NCBI GenBank assembly: GCA_027574665.1
Contig: CM050654.1
Coordinates: 42,806,722-42,870,721, forward strand
DNA: 64,000 nucleotides
From: Rhynochetos jubatus
Lineage: Eukaryota > Chordata > Aves > Eurypygiformes > Rhynochetidae
Reading direction: 5' to 3'
The stretch's first letter is position 1; each line of letters opens with the position of its first letter. Below, piece by piece: positions 1 to 12,718 of the stretch. Made by a program: the position numbers and the translations under genes. The notes under the pieces were generated by a model that saw nothing but the letters and a program-made list of their open reading frames with translations, had not been told where the DNA came from and did not search any database.

Positions 1-317
1 GGGGCCTACAGGAGAGCTGGGGGGGCTTTTCCCAAGGGCAGGGAGTGACAGGACAAGGGGTGACAGGTTTGAATGGAAAGAGGGAGATTGAGATGGGCCA
101 TCAGGAAGGAATTCTTCCCGCAGAGGGTGGGGAGCACTGGGACAGGTTCCCAGAGAAGCTGTGGGTGCCCCATCCCTGGGAGTGTCCAAGGCCAGGCTGG
201 ATGAGGCTGGGAGCACCCTGGGCTATGGAAGGTGTCCCTGCCCGTGGCAGGGGGTGGCACTGGGGGGCTTTAAGGTCCCTTCAACCCAAGCCATTCTGTG
301 CTTCCATGATTCTGTGA
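1..317 (+). mobile_element. CR1: CR1 LINE 3' fragment, cut by window edge
   Basis: This is the 3' part of a CR1 non-LTR retrotransposon in sense orientation. It contains the CR1 blocks for GAATTCTTCC, GCCAGGCTGGATGAGG and CTTTAAGGTCCCTTCAACCC. It ends in degenerate copies of the CR1 terminal octamer (TTCTGTGC, TTCCATGA, TTCTGTGA). The left side continues beyond the window, so its true length is unknown. No reverse-transcriptase coding sequence is present; only the non-coding 3' region is here. The diagnostic stretch reads GAGATTGAGATGGG and GGGCTATGGAAGG, which places it with the GC-rich copies. Confidence 0.95.
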
Positions 318-1455
318 CACAGTGGGGCTGAAAAAGAGGAAAGCTGGAATCCTGAAGGCACGGAGGAGAAACGGGGACCCTCGCTGTAAAAGCACCACTG
401 CTTTTGTGTGAACACCACGGAGCAGCATCCATGTCACTTCGAGTGTTGGTGCCCCCGGTCACTGCGGCGGCGGTGGCCGTGCCATCCCAGCGCGCCAGGA
501 CCCGTGCGTTGCTTCGGCAGAGCGTGTTTGGCACGAGCCCACCCTCAGGCGCAGCACAGGGGCGAGCAGCTGGCTGCCCCTGGGGGCGAGGGGCCGTCAG
601 GAGCCCCCGGTAATGCGCCACACAATTGCAAACAAGTGGTGTTGCTTAGCAATTTGCTGCAGCGCGCGCGAGGGCTGCGGAACGGGCAAAAGCTTTGTCA
701 GGAGCTACAGCATTATTATTATTACTATTTAAAGAGCATCCCAGATGTGCATGGCACTTTATGGACACACATAATTGATGGTCCTTGCCCCCTGAAGCTG
801 AAATAGCACAAACCCAGCCCCAGACAACAATGAGCACGGCTGTGGAAAGCCAGAGAGCAGCGGCACTTGCGAAAGAGCAGGGGCTGCACCCATTATCACA
901 TCTGCTCTTGCACTTGACCTGCACCGATTGCAGGCACGGCAAGTTTTTTCTCCGGTTTTCACTGAACGCCCAATGGCAAGGACAGGAGAGTGGTTTAAAT
1001 TATGGTATGTGTCTCTCCAGAGCTCAGGATGGTGCCCAGGCAGGAGGCATCGCTGCCCCGGATGCCTCAGCGGCGTGCACGGAACAGCTTCCCCGGCCTG
1101 AGCACGGCGGTAAGGATGCCCAGCACCCGTACGGCCGGCAGTCCCTGCCCTAGATGGTCACCTAACGACTCTGGTACCGGAGTGGTTGGCAGGTTTTTCA
1201 GCTTTCTGTGGGAATCAGGAAATATTCCCGAGGACGAACTGACTGACTGTACATTCTGGGATTGCTGTTGTGCGAGGACATCCCACCGCAGCCCCAGCCA
1301 GGGCTTTGGGGACAGTGCCTGCCCCTCTTTGTGGCAGATAGAGTTTTTGTTCTCACACGGACTGCCATTATTTTAACTGTGGTTTAGACTTGGCGGTACA
1401 AAAATGGCCTCAGCTATGAATGGCATGCTGCGTTTTTAAACACAGCCCATCATTA
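318..1455. other. Unique non-coding stretch
   Basis: No gene or repeat is recognised here. There is a short imperfect ATT run at about 712-729. Small open frames of up to 132 codons exist on both strands, but they overlap one another, show no recognisable domain and match what GC-rich DNA gives by chance. Confidence 0.5.
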
Positions 1456-2023
1456 GCCCAGAAACCAACCAGATCCTGGGCTGGATCCAGAGCAGCGTGG
1501 TCAGGGGGGCGAGGGGGAGACCCCCCTGCAGTTCTGCCTCCAGCCCTGGGGCCCCCAACAGCAGGAGGACACGGAGCTGTTGGAGCGGGGCCAGAGGAGG
1601 CCACGGAGATGCTGCGAGGGCTGGAGCCCCTCTGCCCTGGGGCCAGGCTGGGGGAGTTGGGGGGTTCTGCTGGAGAAGGGAAGGCTCTGGGGAGACCTCA
1701 GAGCCCCTTCCAGTGCCTGGGGGGGTACAGGAGAGCTCAGAGGGCTTTCCCAAGGGCAGGGTGTGACAGGACAAGGGGTGATGGGTTTAAATGGAAAGAG
1801 GGAGATTGAGATGGGTCATGGGGAAGGAATTCTTCCCGCAGAGGGTGGGGGGCACTGGGACAGGTTGCCCAGAGAAGCTGTGGGTGCCCCATCCCTGGGA
1901 GTGTCCAAGGCCAGGCTGGATGAGGCTGGGAGCAACCTGGGCTATGGAAGGTGTCCCTGCCTATGGCAAGGGTGGCACTGGGGGGGCTTTAAGGTCCCTC
2001 CAACCCAAACCACCCTGTGATTC
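1456..2023 (+). mobile_element. CR1: CR1 LINE, 5'-truncated copy
   Basis: This is a roughly 570-bp sense CR1 3' region. It begins at the motif GCCCAGAAACCAACC, runs through the block for GGATCCAGAGCAGCG, the GGAGCGGGGCCAGAGGAGG block and the GAATTCTTCCCGCAGAGG block, and ends with CAACCCAAACCACCCTGTGATTC. The absence of upstream CR1 sequence is the usual 5' truncation of target-primed reverse transcription. It carries GAGATTGAGATGGG. Open frames through it (up to 146 codons) reflect its GC content and are not genes. Confidence 0.95.
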
Positions 2024-4670
2024 AGAGGCAAATCAGGCACCGCTCCCCCTGGGCCTCATCCCTGTTAAGGTGGGATGCAGAGCCCCTGGATCAGCAGGAA
2101 GCTGCTCGCTTCAGCAAGCGTTTGCTCCACCAAGGCCCTGCGCCCCCTCAACCCATCCCGAGCTCCATGACGAGGGGCATTAACCACATTAATGACTTCA
2201 CACTGCGCAGCAAACCAACCCCGTCTCCCAGAGGCAGGGGCGAGGGGAGGCGTGCCGGGGGGGACGGGAACCAGCAGAGCCAAGAGCTGGATGAGCCCAC
2301 CCAGGCTGCAGTATGGCCAACGGCACAAAGGCAACACCCCAGAACGCTTTGGGTTTGTGTTACACGTAGCTGGGGCTACGCAATCTGCACGCTGCTGCCG
2401 CTCTGCAGAGGGGGCAAACATGCCTGCGTTAGGGCAGTCTCGGTCGTAAATCACCAAACTGCAGGACCAGGACCCAAAAATAGACTGTGAGCCTGATCCA
2501 GAGCACATCAGGCAGAAGAAAGGTCCCTACAGCTTGGGCATAGAGAATCCTGGACTCCTAATGAGTCCTGGATGGGGTCCCAGGTCATCCTGGTGCTGTT
2601 CTGGGAAATGGCCTACATTTATGTCCCGTTATTTAATATCAGCCTGAAAAAAGAATAAAAAGCCTGCTTTCCTCAGCTTGCTGTTTGCCTGCCGCTCTTC
2701 CCATCCCAGGATGTTAATTTTTTACCCCGTTCATTTTTTCCCCCTTTGCCCTGATATTTTTCTCTAATTTGGTGAGCTCAGCAAGGTGTTTGGGACGCAC
2801 TCGGCAGAGCACAATATATCACCCGCCGTGAGATCCTGGGGTTTTCTAGGTTGGGAAATGACGTGGTTAACTGCAGAGCGAACACTTGTCCGGGGAAGGG
2901 GAAATCCTCCCTGCCGTGGGGTGGTCTGGGAGACTTTCCCTGCGGAGCCGCGGGTCCGGCCAGTGCTGGGCGCTGACGGGAGCCCGACAAGGAGTTGATA
3001 AACCAGGGCTGCCCCACTGCTCGGAGACGCTTCATAACTGATTGTTTTAATACCAAAGTGACACCGAAGGGGGGTCAAGTAAATAAATATGCATGCCTCG
3101 CCAGTTCAAAATAATAAAATTCCAATGTGTGCAAGCCTGCTTGTTGAACATATGTTTGCAGCACGGCTAAGCCATCTGGCTCAATGTCAAGCATTTACAC
3201 CAACTGCAGTCTTACACTACCTGACAGCAGAAAAGCTTTATTCCCTTGGTGTTTGGGCACAAATGGAGAAATATTATTGAAATGATTATCTGCATCAAGA
3301 CTCAGATTTGGTTTGACATTTAGCTGGCTCTGTTTAATCCAAAGGGTTGTCTGAATGAATAAAGAGAAGGGTTCCTCCAGAAGATGCTACAAGCAGCCAG
3401 GGAAAGCCAAATGATTAATGAGACTGAAAGGCTGGGTGGACCCTGCCCACCTCCACCCAGACCTCGGTGCCAAGAACTGCATATGAAATTAGTCCCGGGC
3501 TTTTGTAGCTTGTCAGGAGGATGGTCACGGCCGAAGGGGCTCTATTTTTGGACCTTAAGAAAACAAAAGAAATCACAGCGTTGCTTCCAGCCGAGCAGGA
3601 AAGCTCCGTGTCCTAATTAAAAACAATCTCTTAAGAGTCACAGGACAGCGAGACATGTTTTGGAGCCCTGACCCCATTCCCCTGACGCCAGCGGAGACGG
3701 CTGGTGCGGCAGGGCTTGGGGGAGCTCCCCCCGCGCCCCAGGGCAGAGGGGCTGGTGGCCCAAGGGGAGGGCAATTAAACCCCAAAGAAGCTGGACCCCT
3801 TCCTCTTTGTAGAAAAGTCTTCTGTAACACAGGAGGGGAGGGAAACCCCTGCCCTATGAAGTTTGGAGCGAGTTGAGGGAAGAGCGGGAGCAGGATTGGT
3901 CTGAACTCACGGGGCTGGGGAAGGCTCAGCCTGGCAAAGGCACATTTACCCAGGAAGTCAGACACACCCTATTGTAGAACAAAATAGGATGGAACCGGAA
4001 GGAGCAAGGCCCTGATCAGCGTTATGGTCCAGAAAATTGTGCTCTAAAGCGTAACCTCCTTCCCTCTTCCCACCGGAGAGCAGGCTGTACTGGGTTTTTT
4101 CCTTTTCCCTTTATATCTCCACTTCTGATTGTTGATTTGGATTTAAAATTAATTTGGTGATTTGAGTTTAATAAGAATGTTAGACATGATTTCCTTCTCA
4201 CTCTTACTTTTAATTAACTTTTTAATTGAGATTTAAATGAATTCTAATGAACAGAATTGGTAGCCTAATTGATTTGTTGCAGCAGCGTAGTGAGGGATCA
4301 GTATGCTGGCAGCATTTTGATAGATTGCTCCGCGATGTCGAACAGTTTCCAGGTTAATTTTTTGGCAGAGGTTACTTCATGGCGGCAGAAAACAATAATT
4401 TAGATTTATTCGTAAACAGCTCCTCGTAAGGGTATGGCCCGCGGTGTTTACACAAACGCGCGCTTCGGCGCAGCATTATTTTGCCACCTACTAATGCCTC
4501 GTCAGGAGCGTGTCCTGTTGGTGCAGGGAGGAGCGGGTTTTCCCTGCCGGCTCCTGGGACCAACAAGGAGCAGCCGAGCAGCAGCTGGTCCTTGGGCTGG
4601 GCCAAGGGGTGGACTCTGCGCACCCCTGGCAGGAGGCTGCCATCAGCCCACTGCTCTCCCCACCATATTC
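2024..4670. other. Unique non-coding stretch
   Basis: No gene is recognised. Composition shifts from GC-rich at the left to AT-rich at 4090-4410, where several AATTAA/TTAATT motifs occur together. That AT-rich part could be conserved regulatory DNA, but I see no specific site that proves it. Confidence 0.45.
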
Positions 4671-4806
4671 ATGGAATCATGGAATGTTTTGGGTGGGAAG
4701 GGACCCTAAAGCCCCCCCAGTGCCACCCCCTGCCATGGGCAGGGACACCTTCCATAGCCCAGGGTGCTCCAAGCCTCATCCAGCCTGGCCTTGGGCACTG
4801 CCAGTG
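4671..4806 (-). mobile_element. CR1: Short CR1 LINE 3' fragment
   Basis: This is about 136 bp of antisense CR1 3' terminus. It starts with ATGGAATCATGGAATG (the reverse of the terminal octamer repeat), continues through GGGAAGGGACC and CCATGGGCAGGGACACC, and stops matching after GGCCTTGGGCACTGCC. It is heavily 5'-truncated and non-coding. Confidence 0.93.
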
Positions 4807-7800
4807 TTCCAAACATAATCTATCTCCCTCCTCCATCAGGAAAGCTCATTAGAAGCTGGGCTGGCATGAGGAGACACAGCACAGAAAGCTGGGATCAGAC
4901 CCCCAGGATGACCCCCAAGCTGGGGAGACCCTGCCTGGCTTCTTCTGCCCACCTCAAACCCCCAGCTGCCTGGAGTACCCGGGGGCTGCTGGCGCTTCCC
5001 GACACAGTGCTTGGGTTTCTTCCCGTCCTGGGTGTAAATCAGCGACGCTGGGGCTATGTGGGTGTAAATGCAAAGCTTCAGAGACGTTACTGCGGTGAGA
5101 GGATAAAGCAGGATGGATGGAGAACAGGGACGGTGTGGGGAAATAGGATGAAAGAGAGAAATACTACCAGCAATGCCCAAGATGCCTTGAAATACAGGGA
5201 GTCGGGTTGAAAAGTGCCATTTTACGACTTGTAAGGAATTTATGGGAAAATAATATTCAAAGGCTGGCACCTTTTGGAAGCTTAGCTTTTCCAAAATACT
5301 AAGCTGTTAGCTGGGAAGAGAGATCCATGGAAAACATTAACACCCCCACCTCAGTTTCCCTGGGCAGAGGCGGGCGAGGCTGGGCTGGCGGAGGGGTCTG
5401 CAGCGGGGCGATGCTGCGGCAGCCGGCTGGCGCAAAAACCCCTTCCCCGCTGCACACACGCAGCAACCTCTGACTTCGGAGAGGCTCTTTGCCAGTTAAA
5501 TGATATCATTTTTTGTGGAATTAATTAAGAAATTAGCAATTTTCAAAACATTTCTGGTGATGTAGAGCCGCGGGCTGGCTCTGGCCCGGTGTGCCGTTAG
5601 AGCAGAGGAGGTTTAACAACACTGATGTTCTAGAGGAGAAAAAATCTGTCCATTCAGTGGTTTCCACGCATGAACAAAGTATAAAACATGGCAGTAGCAT
5701 GTGGTACCTGCACTGTGCATCCCTGCGTGGCTCCTCAGCAGGGACTTTGTCTCCACCCCTCTGCCTCTCCCCCTGGATATGGAAGGATGCACCCATGGCA
5801 AGCCCTGGGCTCCGTCCCCACGGGGCCTCGACGAGGGCTCCAACAGCTGGGACCCCCGGGACAGTGCGGGGGGTGAATGAACACCAAGCGTGGCCCCACG
5901 CTCTGGGGGTGTGTGACTTACGTCTCATGTTATCAGGAAAGAACAAAGCAGCAAGTGGAAACAAAACGTGTTGGGATCCTTTCCCGTTCCCCTCCCGGAT
6001 ACAACGGCGGGAGAGTCACGGAAAAACCATGAGAATGGTAATTTGCTTCAGTGTGCTCCATGTAGAGTGTTGGGTAGATCACAAACTCGAGATTAAAGAG
6101 AGCGCCTTTCGCAAACGCGGATTAATTTTGTTTTTCAACTCCTTAAGCTGCTGTTAACACCTTTTCTGCAATCAGTACCGTATCTTTTAAGTTAATTAGT
6201 TCTGGAAAAGAATTACTAGTGTAATTTGTGATGAGACCTCCCTCCCTTTCATTCACCAGACAGAGCAGCGTCTGATGTGGATAAAAGGACCACTGGAGGC
6301 TCCTCCAGTGAAGAGAGATGGCGAGAGACGGGCTCAGATAACATCTTCAAACCATTTATCCCCCTTCAGCTCTGCAAACGGGGGGAGCTGAGGTTTCAGC
6401 TGGCGTGAAGTGTACAATTCCATAACCTTTGGAGAGTTTCCTTGAGTTAGATTCCTACACACCGCACATCCCACGCAGGAAGCACCTCACGCAGCAGGCG
6501 ATGCCTGTTTTTCTTGCACTGGCAGGTCCTCCGTGACTGGTTGATCTTGGGCCAACTTCTCCGTGGAATCCACCTGGTTTCTGCCTGCTCATCCCAACAG
6601 CTGCCCCCGAAGTTCTGGCCAGCTGCTGTGGGTGGCGCCGCCCATCCAAGTCCAAGGCGTCTCTGCCCAGACACGAAGGAAGCGCTCCGTTAGCTCTGCA
6701 CCCAGTGCCTGTGGGGCTCTTTTAATTCCCTCACAAAGTCACAACCATTTTCCATGTCTCGTTACCATCACAAACTCCTAACTCCAGATCCTGCACGGTT
6801 TCCAGCTGGAACCGTGGGTTAGCACAGTCCCGCTTGAGTTGTCTGGGGTCATCGACAGCGCCAGCGCCCTTTGACGAGCGACGCTGCAGGCTCTGTGAGG
6901 CTCGCTACGAAGCCAGGATGAGTTACGTGTTCTGCACAGACTGGTGTGGGGCTTACACGTTGAATTATGACGCTGCTCTGATGAAGATGGCTGGGCGTCA
7001 GCAGAGCCGGAGCTCCCACAACGCCACTTCCAGCTTTGTCGCTGTGGCCGAGGAATTGGCCTTGGGTGAGTGACACCCGCTGACCTTAGCCAACTCCCCA
7101 CGTGTTTATCGGTGTATTTTAACATGCAGGAACCATCCACGCTGAACTTTCACAACATCTCTGTGACTGGCTGTCCAGCTCAACAGCGTCAATATCAAAC
7201 GGTAGTGCAGAAATTCACCTTCACAGCCGCCCAAAAGCTGACACGTGGGATGATCGGGATCCTCCTCTGGAACAGTGCTTTAGCTTCCAGTAAAAAACAG
7301 GAGCGACAGTGGAAATTCCCTGCGCTTCCCATCCTGGTGAAAGCCCAGAGACGTTGGTAACACCCCGGTGCAGCCCGTGAAGCTGGGGTTAGGGCAGGGG
7401 GAAGCAGCGGCAGCCACGGCCAGCTCCGGGCAGCATCCAGAGGCATGCCTGACCCTTAGGGATAATAAATTTCTTTTAGGGAAGCTAATCCTGTTAGAAA
7501 TGTGCAGAAGGGTGACTTGACAATATTGGCTTCCGATACTAACACTTTGCATTAACACTGACTAATTCAATTCAAAGGGAAGCATGTACGTAAAAAATAG
7601 TCCCCTTCAAGTGTGTTTTCCCTACAAGCCCCAGTATAGTGCTCAGCCCGTCCCTTTACACAGAGCTTGTGTCTAACAGCGCAATCACTATCAACTTCCC
7701 TGCTGGGAGTGAAGGAGGTTTATTCATAACTTGCAACGGGTTCAGTCGTCGTGCCACGCGAGAAAACCAGCCGGGAGAAACTGCAACAACTCAAAACCAT

Positions 7801-10273
7801 AGCGATGGGTGGGAAGTGGTTACTGGTTGTTTTAATGAAAATTGAAGCTCTGTTAACCCATAATTGCAAGTAACAACCTGCTATTGTCTTACAGTGTTAC
7901 CCAACTTCTCAGCGCCCCCATCATTCCCTAAATGCGACTGACAAGGACTATGGACGGAGTCGATCAGAGCTTGACCCAGTCGTCAGTCAGCTGAGAATCA
8001 ACCCCAATCCCCGGCACTTTCTTAACCTGCAAGGGTCAGGGCTCCATCGACATCCCTGGTGTAGGGCCAAAGCCAAGGCAGCGATGAGCTAAAGGGGAAA
8101 AACCCTCTGAATCCCCGCTGCCACCGAGGAATCTGTTGGACAGGACGCAGCGGCGTGAGGCTGCTCTACCCCTGTGTGCAGTGCTCCGGCAGGACGGGGG
8201 CTCGGGGTCTGCGTGCCCACCCCGCCATGCCCCCTCCACCATCCTCTTGCTCCCCGTGGCTCTGTGTTTGCATCGGCCTCGCTGCTCTCATGCTGCGGGT
8301 AGCTGGGTGCTTCTCAGCACACCCCACAGCGCCCAGCACCTCCGCCTCTGGACACCCGATGCCAGGTTTTTTCATGGAAGCTACCTGATACGGTTTTGTT
8401 GTCTATTCCTCTGGTTTTTTCCAAGCTGCCTTCAGGGCTGAATTGTTCTGTGGGACTGGTTGGGGCTTTTTGTGTATTTCAGCTTTAATTTTAAACTGGG
8501 CAGGACTGAAGTTCTGGTGCTGCTGCAGCTCGATGCTTCGCTCATGGAAACGTCTCTTCTATGACTAGACCTCGCTGTCACCACCCACAGGTTGTGTACC
8601 AACCCTCACAGTTTAGCTACCGGGTTTTAAATTGTCCTGCAACCATGGTCTTCCATGGTCCCGTTCCAGCCATAAATAATTAGTATTTGAAAATGAAGGA
8701 GAGCCTGGATATAGCTTTCTGGTTCTCAGCTAACGGCTCAGCCCAGCTGGCAACCCAGCCTGCCTCCCAGCTCCCTGAAACCAAGGCGGATCGGCTGCCC
8801 AAGCCAGGCACCCCTCTCTCCCTAACGCTGGAGGGTTTCACTATCCTCTGCCCTGACATCCCAGTGCTTCCAGACCTGGCACTGGGCTGCTGGACACCCA
8901 CCCACTGGCTGAGCCACGGCAGCAGCCAGCGCTCCCCGTGCAGGACCGACGTGACCTGCTGTATTAACCCACCCGACTCAGCGTGGCGTTTGATCATTAG
9001 AGAGGTGTTCCTTCATTTATTTTTTACATACTGCAGTTAATTGCACCGTCTCTGGTTGTGCTGATGATTTTTGCTCCTCCTCAGCCCAGTAATGAACAAT
9101 TACTCACAGGTCTCGTGGCGATGCCTACAGGCAGGACACGACAACTCGATTTGTTCTTGGTGTGAACCGGCTCTGATGGCTTTTTGGGGTTCTTCTCCCG
9201 GGTTCCCTTCCCCTGCAAAGGCAGGTGGTGTTTCCGTTCACTCCATACCTGATGGTGAGTACCAGCGGGCTGAGTGGTGGCCGAGTCCCTGCAGGCGCTG
9301 CTTGGAGTTGACGCTGCTCCCGCACCATCATCATCCTCCAAGGCTGGAGCCGCCGGTGAGTGCCTGGGGCTGCCACGCGCTCAGGGGGTGGCAAGGTGGG
9401 TGCGTGGCCCCCTCGCTGAGAGCTCAGCTCTGGGCGGGAACTTGACCAGGCAGGAGACGTTCTCACCGCAGGCACAGCCTCAGCATCCTCTTCTGGACGC
9501 TTGGAAGACGTTTTCTTACATGACTTTGCCAAGGCGTGAGGGCTAGAAACGGTGGGAAATGCCAGGAAAAGTGAGGCTGGAAAGGGGCAGAGTCAAAAAG
9601 CTGTTTCAGGTGCCTATTTTTTCCTTCAGAAACACAAAATTGTGTGTACACCTCCCAGATGACTCCAGGACCATAGCGGTACGAGTTTACGTACCAGGGA
9701 GGTTCCTCGTGTGCTCGTTGCTTTCCGTAAACGATGCTCCGAGTATCCACTTCTACGATATCATCTGCCAAGGTCTTCTGAATCTCTGCTTTGCATTAAA
9801 GACAAATAATTCTTCACAATTAATGTGCTTTGAGGGTTTCCTGGCAGAGGAACATAATTAACTCTTTGCTGGCCTAACTAATTTCTGCATTTTAAAAAAA
9901 GAAGCCCGATAATGACAAAAGTGGAGCACTCAATCCGCAGGATAGCCATTAGCTGCACGCGGGTGTTGTGCAGTCTCCATTCAGGCCACAATTACTGTCA
10001 GGGAATTGCACTGGAAGCTACTTCTTGTACGCAAACAAGAACACTGTTCATTAAAGGCCACTTTCAGTAAAATACAATCTATATTTTTAATGAATATTTG
10101 AGGAAGAAAATACAATCTTGGATTTGGAAACCTGCGATAGGGTTATTATTCTTTTAATAACAGACTTCCCCAGGTACAGCGCCTGGCAGATGTTGGAGGC
10201 AGCAGAAATGAGATGGCTGGTGTAAGGGCTTCGGCTCCAGGGATGAGGAGCAGTGCTGACAGGAAGCTAAGGC
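4807..10273. other. Unique non-coding stretch, 5.5 kb
   Basis: No gene, RNA or transposon is recognised. AT-rich patches lie near 5490-5560, 6170-6240, 7440-7930 and 9870-10170, separated by mixed-composition DNA. Overlapping open frames on both strands at 9463-9861 (102 and 100 codons) look protein-like at first sight. They have no family I know and no flanking splice or start context that stands out. Confidence 0.45.
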
Positions 10274-10717
10274 CACAGAATCACGGAATGGTTTGGATGG
10301 AAGGGACATCAAAGCCCACCCAGCCCCAACCCCTGCCATGGGCAGGGACACCTTCCATAGCCCAGGTTGCTCCCAGCCTCATCCAGCCTGGCCTTGGGCA
10401 CTCCCAGGGATGGGGCACCCACAGCTTCTCTGGGCAACCTGTCCCAGTGCCCCCCACCCTCTGCGGGAAGAATTCCTTCCTGATATCTAATCTAAATCTC
10501 CCTGCTTTCAGTTTAAACCCCTTACCCCTTGTCCTGTCACTCCCTGCCCTTGGGAAAAGCCCCCCCCACCTTTCCTGTACCCCCCCAGGCACTGGAAGGG
10601 GCTCTGAGGTCTCCCCGGAGCCTTCCCTTCTCCAGGCTGAACCCCCCAACTCCCCCAGCCTGGCCCCATGGCAGAGGGGCTCCAGCCCTCGCAGCATCCC
10701 CATGGCCTCCTCTGGCT
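10274..10717 (-). mobile_element. CR1: CR1 LINE, 5'-truncated copy
   Basis: This is about 440 bp of antisense CR1. It runs from CACAGAATCACGGAATGG to the ATGGCCTCCTCTGGC block. Its middle reads CTGATATCTAATCTAAATC with a TTTCAGTTTAAAC block, unlike the GATGGCCCATCTC version in most other copies here. It therefore probably belongs to a different CR1 subfamily. The 5' truncation lies close to that of several neighbouring copies. Confidence 0.95.
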
Positions 10718-10894
10718 GATGGCCACGCCGTGTTCGATAAGGCTTCCCCGGGGACACCCACAGCAGCCATCCCCCCACCTTCCCCCTGTCCATACACCCC
10801 ACACCCCCCCCCGCCCCGGGATGTCCCTGCGCTGTCACACCCTCCTGTATGGGACCCCAGGAACGCAGAGCGGATCAGGGGCCCCCCACCCTGG
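10718..10894. repeat. C-rich low-complexity linker
   Basis: The + strand is strongly C-rich with several runs of five to ten C between a CR1 copy and a CpG island. It has no coding signal. Open frames run through it only because C-rich DNA lacks stop codons. Confidence 0.6.
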
Positions 10895-11235
10895 TCCTCC
10901 GCGGATGGGGGGTGCTGTCAGAAAGGGGGCCACGAGGCGGAGCGGGGCGCTGGGGCGGGGGGCGGCTCCGCGGGGGCGCGCGGGGCCGGCGGCGCGGCCG
11001 CTGGCCGCTTGCGCACGGCAACACTGCCCTCTGTCGGCAACGGGGGGGTCCCGCGGGAGCGCGCCCTTCGGCCCGGCCTGCAGAGCCCCCCCACACCCCG
11101 CAACCCCCCCCGCAGCGGGTCCCGCCGCGCAGCGCAGAGCCGTCGGACACACCCGGCCCCGCGGGTCGCGGCTCTGCCCGGGCACAGCCGGGGCGGGGGC
11201 ACCTGCAGCCGGTCTCTCCAGGGCTGCCGCCGGCT
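10895..11235. promoter_or_regulatory. CpG-rich island
   Basis: CpG dinucleotides are dense here, with strings such as GCGGGGGCGCGCGGGG and GGCGGCGCGGCCGCTGG around 10965-11005, and the richness continues to about 11190. In birds such islands often mark promoters. I see no convincing first exon, so this is either an orphan island, an undetected promoter or simply GC-rich DNA next to a minisatellite. It is flanked by a C-rich stretch on the left and a 25-bp tandem repeat on the right. Confidence 0.5.
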
Positions 11236-11242
11236 TTCTCCA

Positions 11243-11935
11243 CCATCCTCCATCCCATCCAGCACCAGCATCCCTCATCCCATCCAGCACCAGCATCCCT
11301 CATCCCATCCAGCACCAGCATCCCTCATCCCCATCCAGCACCAGCATCCCTCATCCCATCCAGCACCAGCATCCCTCATCCCCATCCCACACTGGCATCC
11401 CTCATCCCATCCAGCACCGGCATCCCTCATCCCATCCAGCACCGACATCCCTCATCCTCATCCAGCACCTGCACACCCATCTGCATCCGGCACCAGCAGC
11501 CTCTATCCCAATCCAGCACCAGCATCCTCCATTTGCATCCAGCACCAGCATCCCTCATCCCCATCCCACACTGGCATCCCTCATCCCCATCCAGCACCAG
11601 CATCCCTCATCCCATCCAGCACCGGCATCCCTCATCCCCCATCCAGCACCTGCACACCCATCTGCATCCGGCACCAGCAGCCTCTATCCCAATCCAGCAC
11701 CAGCATCCTCCATTTGCATCCAGCACCAGCACCCCTCATCCCCATCCCACACTGGCATCCCTCATCCCCATCCAGCACCTGCACCCCTTATCTGCATCTG
11801 GCACCTGTACCCTTTATCCCCATCCAGCACCAGCATCCTTTATTTGCATCCAGCACCAGCATCTTTCATTCCCATCCAGCACCAGCATCCCTCATCCCTA
11901 TCCGGCACCGGCATCCTCCATCCCCATCCTGCCCA
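11243..11935. repeat. 25-bp minisatellite with higher-order structure
   Basis: About 27 degenerate copies of a 25- to 26-bp unit are present; the core is CATCCAGCACCAGCATCCCT. Variants include CACACTGGCATCC, GCACCTGCAC and TTTGCATCCAGC. A longer block is itself duplicated: the segment starting at 11460 recurs at 11641, a 181-bp offset. The unit is not a multiple of three and contains no stop codon in the forward frames, so three overlapping open frames (523, 436 and 390 codons) pass through it with nearly the same repeated peptide. That is the signature of a repeat, not a gene. The - strand is G-rich. Confidence 0.95.
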
Positions 11936-12713
11936 GGCCGAGGGATGCTGCATGTCTGGGCTCCATCTCTGTTCCTGACCCCCCAGAAATCCACGTGGTT
12001 ACAGGTTCCATCAAAGGCTGAAGATGGGAACAGGTTTCAGAAGCCAGCTAATTCCTCATGGCATTCACTGGGAGGTCGGACTCGGGCTCTTGGTCCTTAG
12101 GTTTTCCATAAGGAAATTCAAAGGAAGTCCAAATGCCAGGAAAACATTGATTTGGAGGGGAGCAGAAGAGATCCAGTATCGGAGAAGTCAAAGCATTTTG
12201 CACACCTGTTCATCCGCATTTTCCACCTACGCTTCCCCGCTGTGTGTTACAGACAGGTGATCACAGCCAGACACAGCGTCCCGGCATTACTCTCTACTCT
12301 TTTCTTCCTACATGTGTAGAAACAGGTAAAAAATGTAAAATTCCCAGTTACTAAAATAGCGACTGACCTTAATGCCTGGGGTTAAACACTCTGCAATAGG
12401 ATTCCTGCCCTCCTTTAACTCAATCTGTTATTTTTAAACATCAGAGGTGTTTTGTGCGACGTCTCCCACGTTCTTTCACTGCCCAGCTGCCAGTTCCGAA
12501 TCCAGGGGCAACTACCATCGGCTCCTTCAGGTTTGTCCGAACCATTTCCCATGCCAGCAACTCAGGACTGCCACAGACCTGCACGGAGGTGGGATCCAGG
12601 CTCCAGCCCCCCGGAGGAGCGGGGAAGGGTCCCCAGCACGGCTTCGCAAAGCAGGCGATGCGCAGCGGGCTCCCTCTGCTCTTGGCTGTACCATTTTGTG
12701 CAAAACAGCCCCA
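11936..12713. other. Unique non-coding stretch
   Basis: Unique sequence lies between the minisatellite and the solo LTR. No gene or repeat is recognised. Several overlapping small frames at 12441-12850 on both strands have no recognisable product and end inside the LTR. Confidence 0.5.
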
Positions 12714-12718
12714 GAGTT
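12714..12718 (+). repeat. Target-site duplication, left copy
   Basis: GAGTT lies immediately before the TG of the solo LTR and matches the five bases after its terminal CA (13349-13353). A 5-bp duplication is typical of ERV-L-like and several other retroviral integrases. Confidence 0.85.

Noticed and set aside
6834-7073. Small forward frame with several cysteines, considered as a zinc-finger exon
   Set aside because: Cysteine spacing does not fit a known finger, and the opposite strand is also open (6778-7140).
9463-9861. Overlapping sense and antisense frames of about 100 codons that look protein-like
   Set aside because: Both strands are open over the same DNA, there is no known family, and no splice context stands out.
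10529-12100. 523-, 436- and 390-codon forward open frames
   Set aside because: All three reading frames are open because the 25-bp minisatellite unit has no stop codon. Each frame gives the same repeated peptide in shifted order. The left ends derive from CR1 and C-rich DNA.
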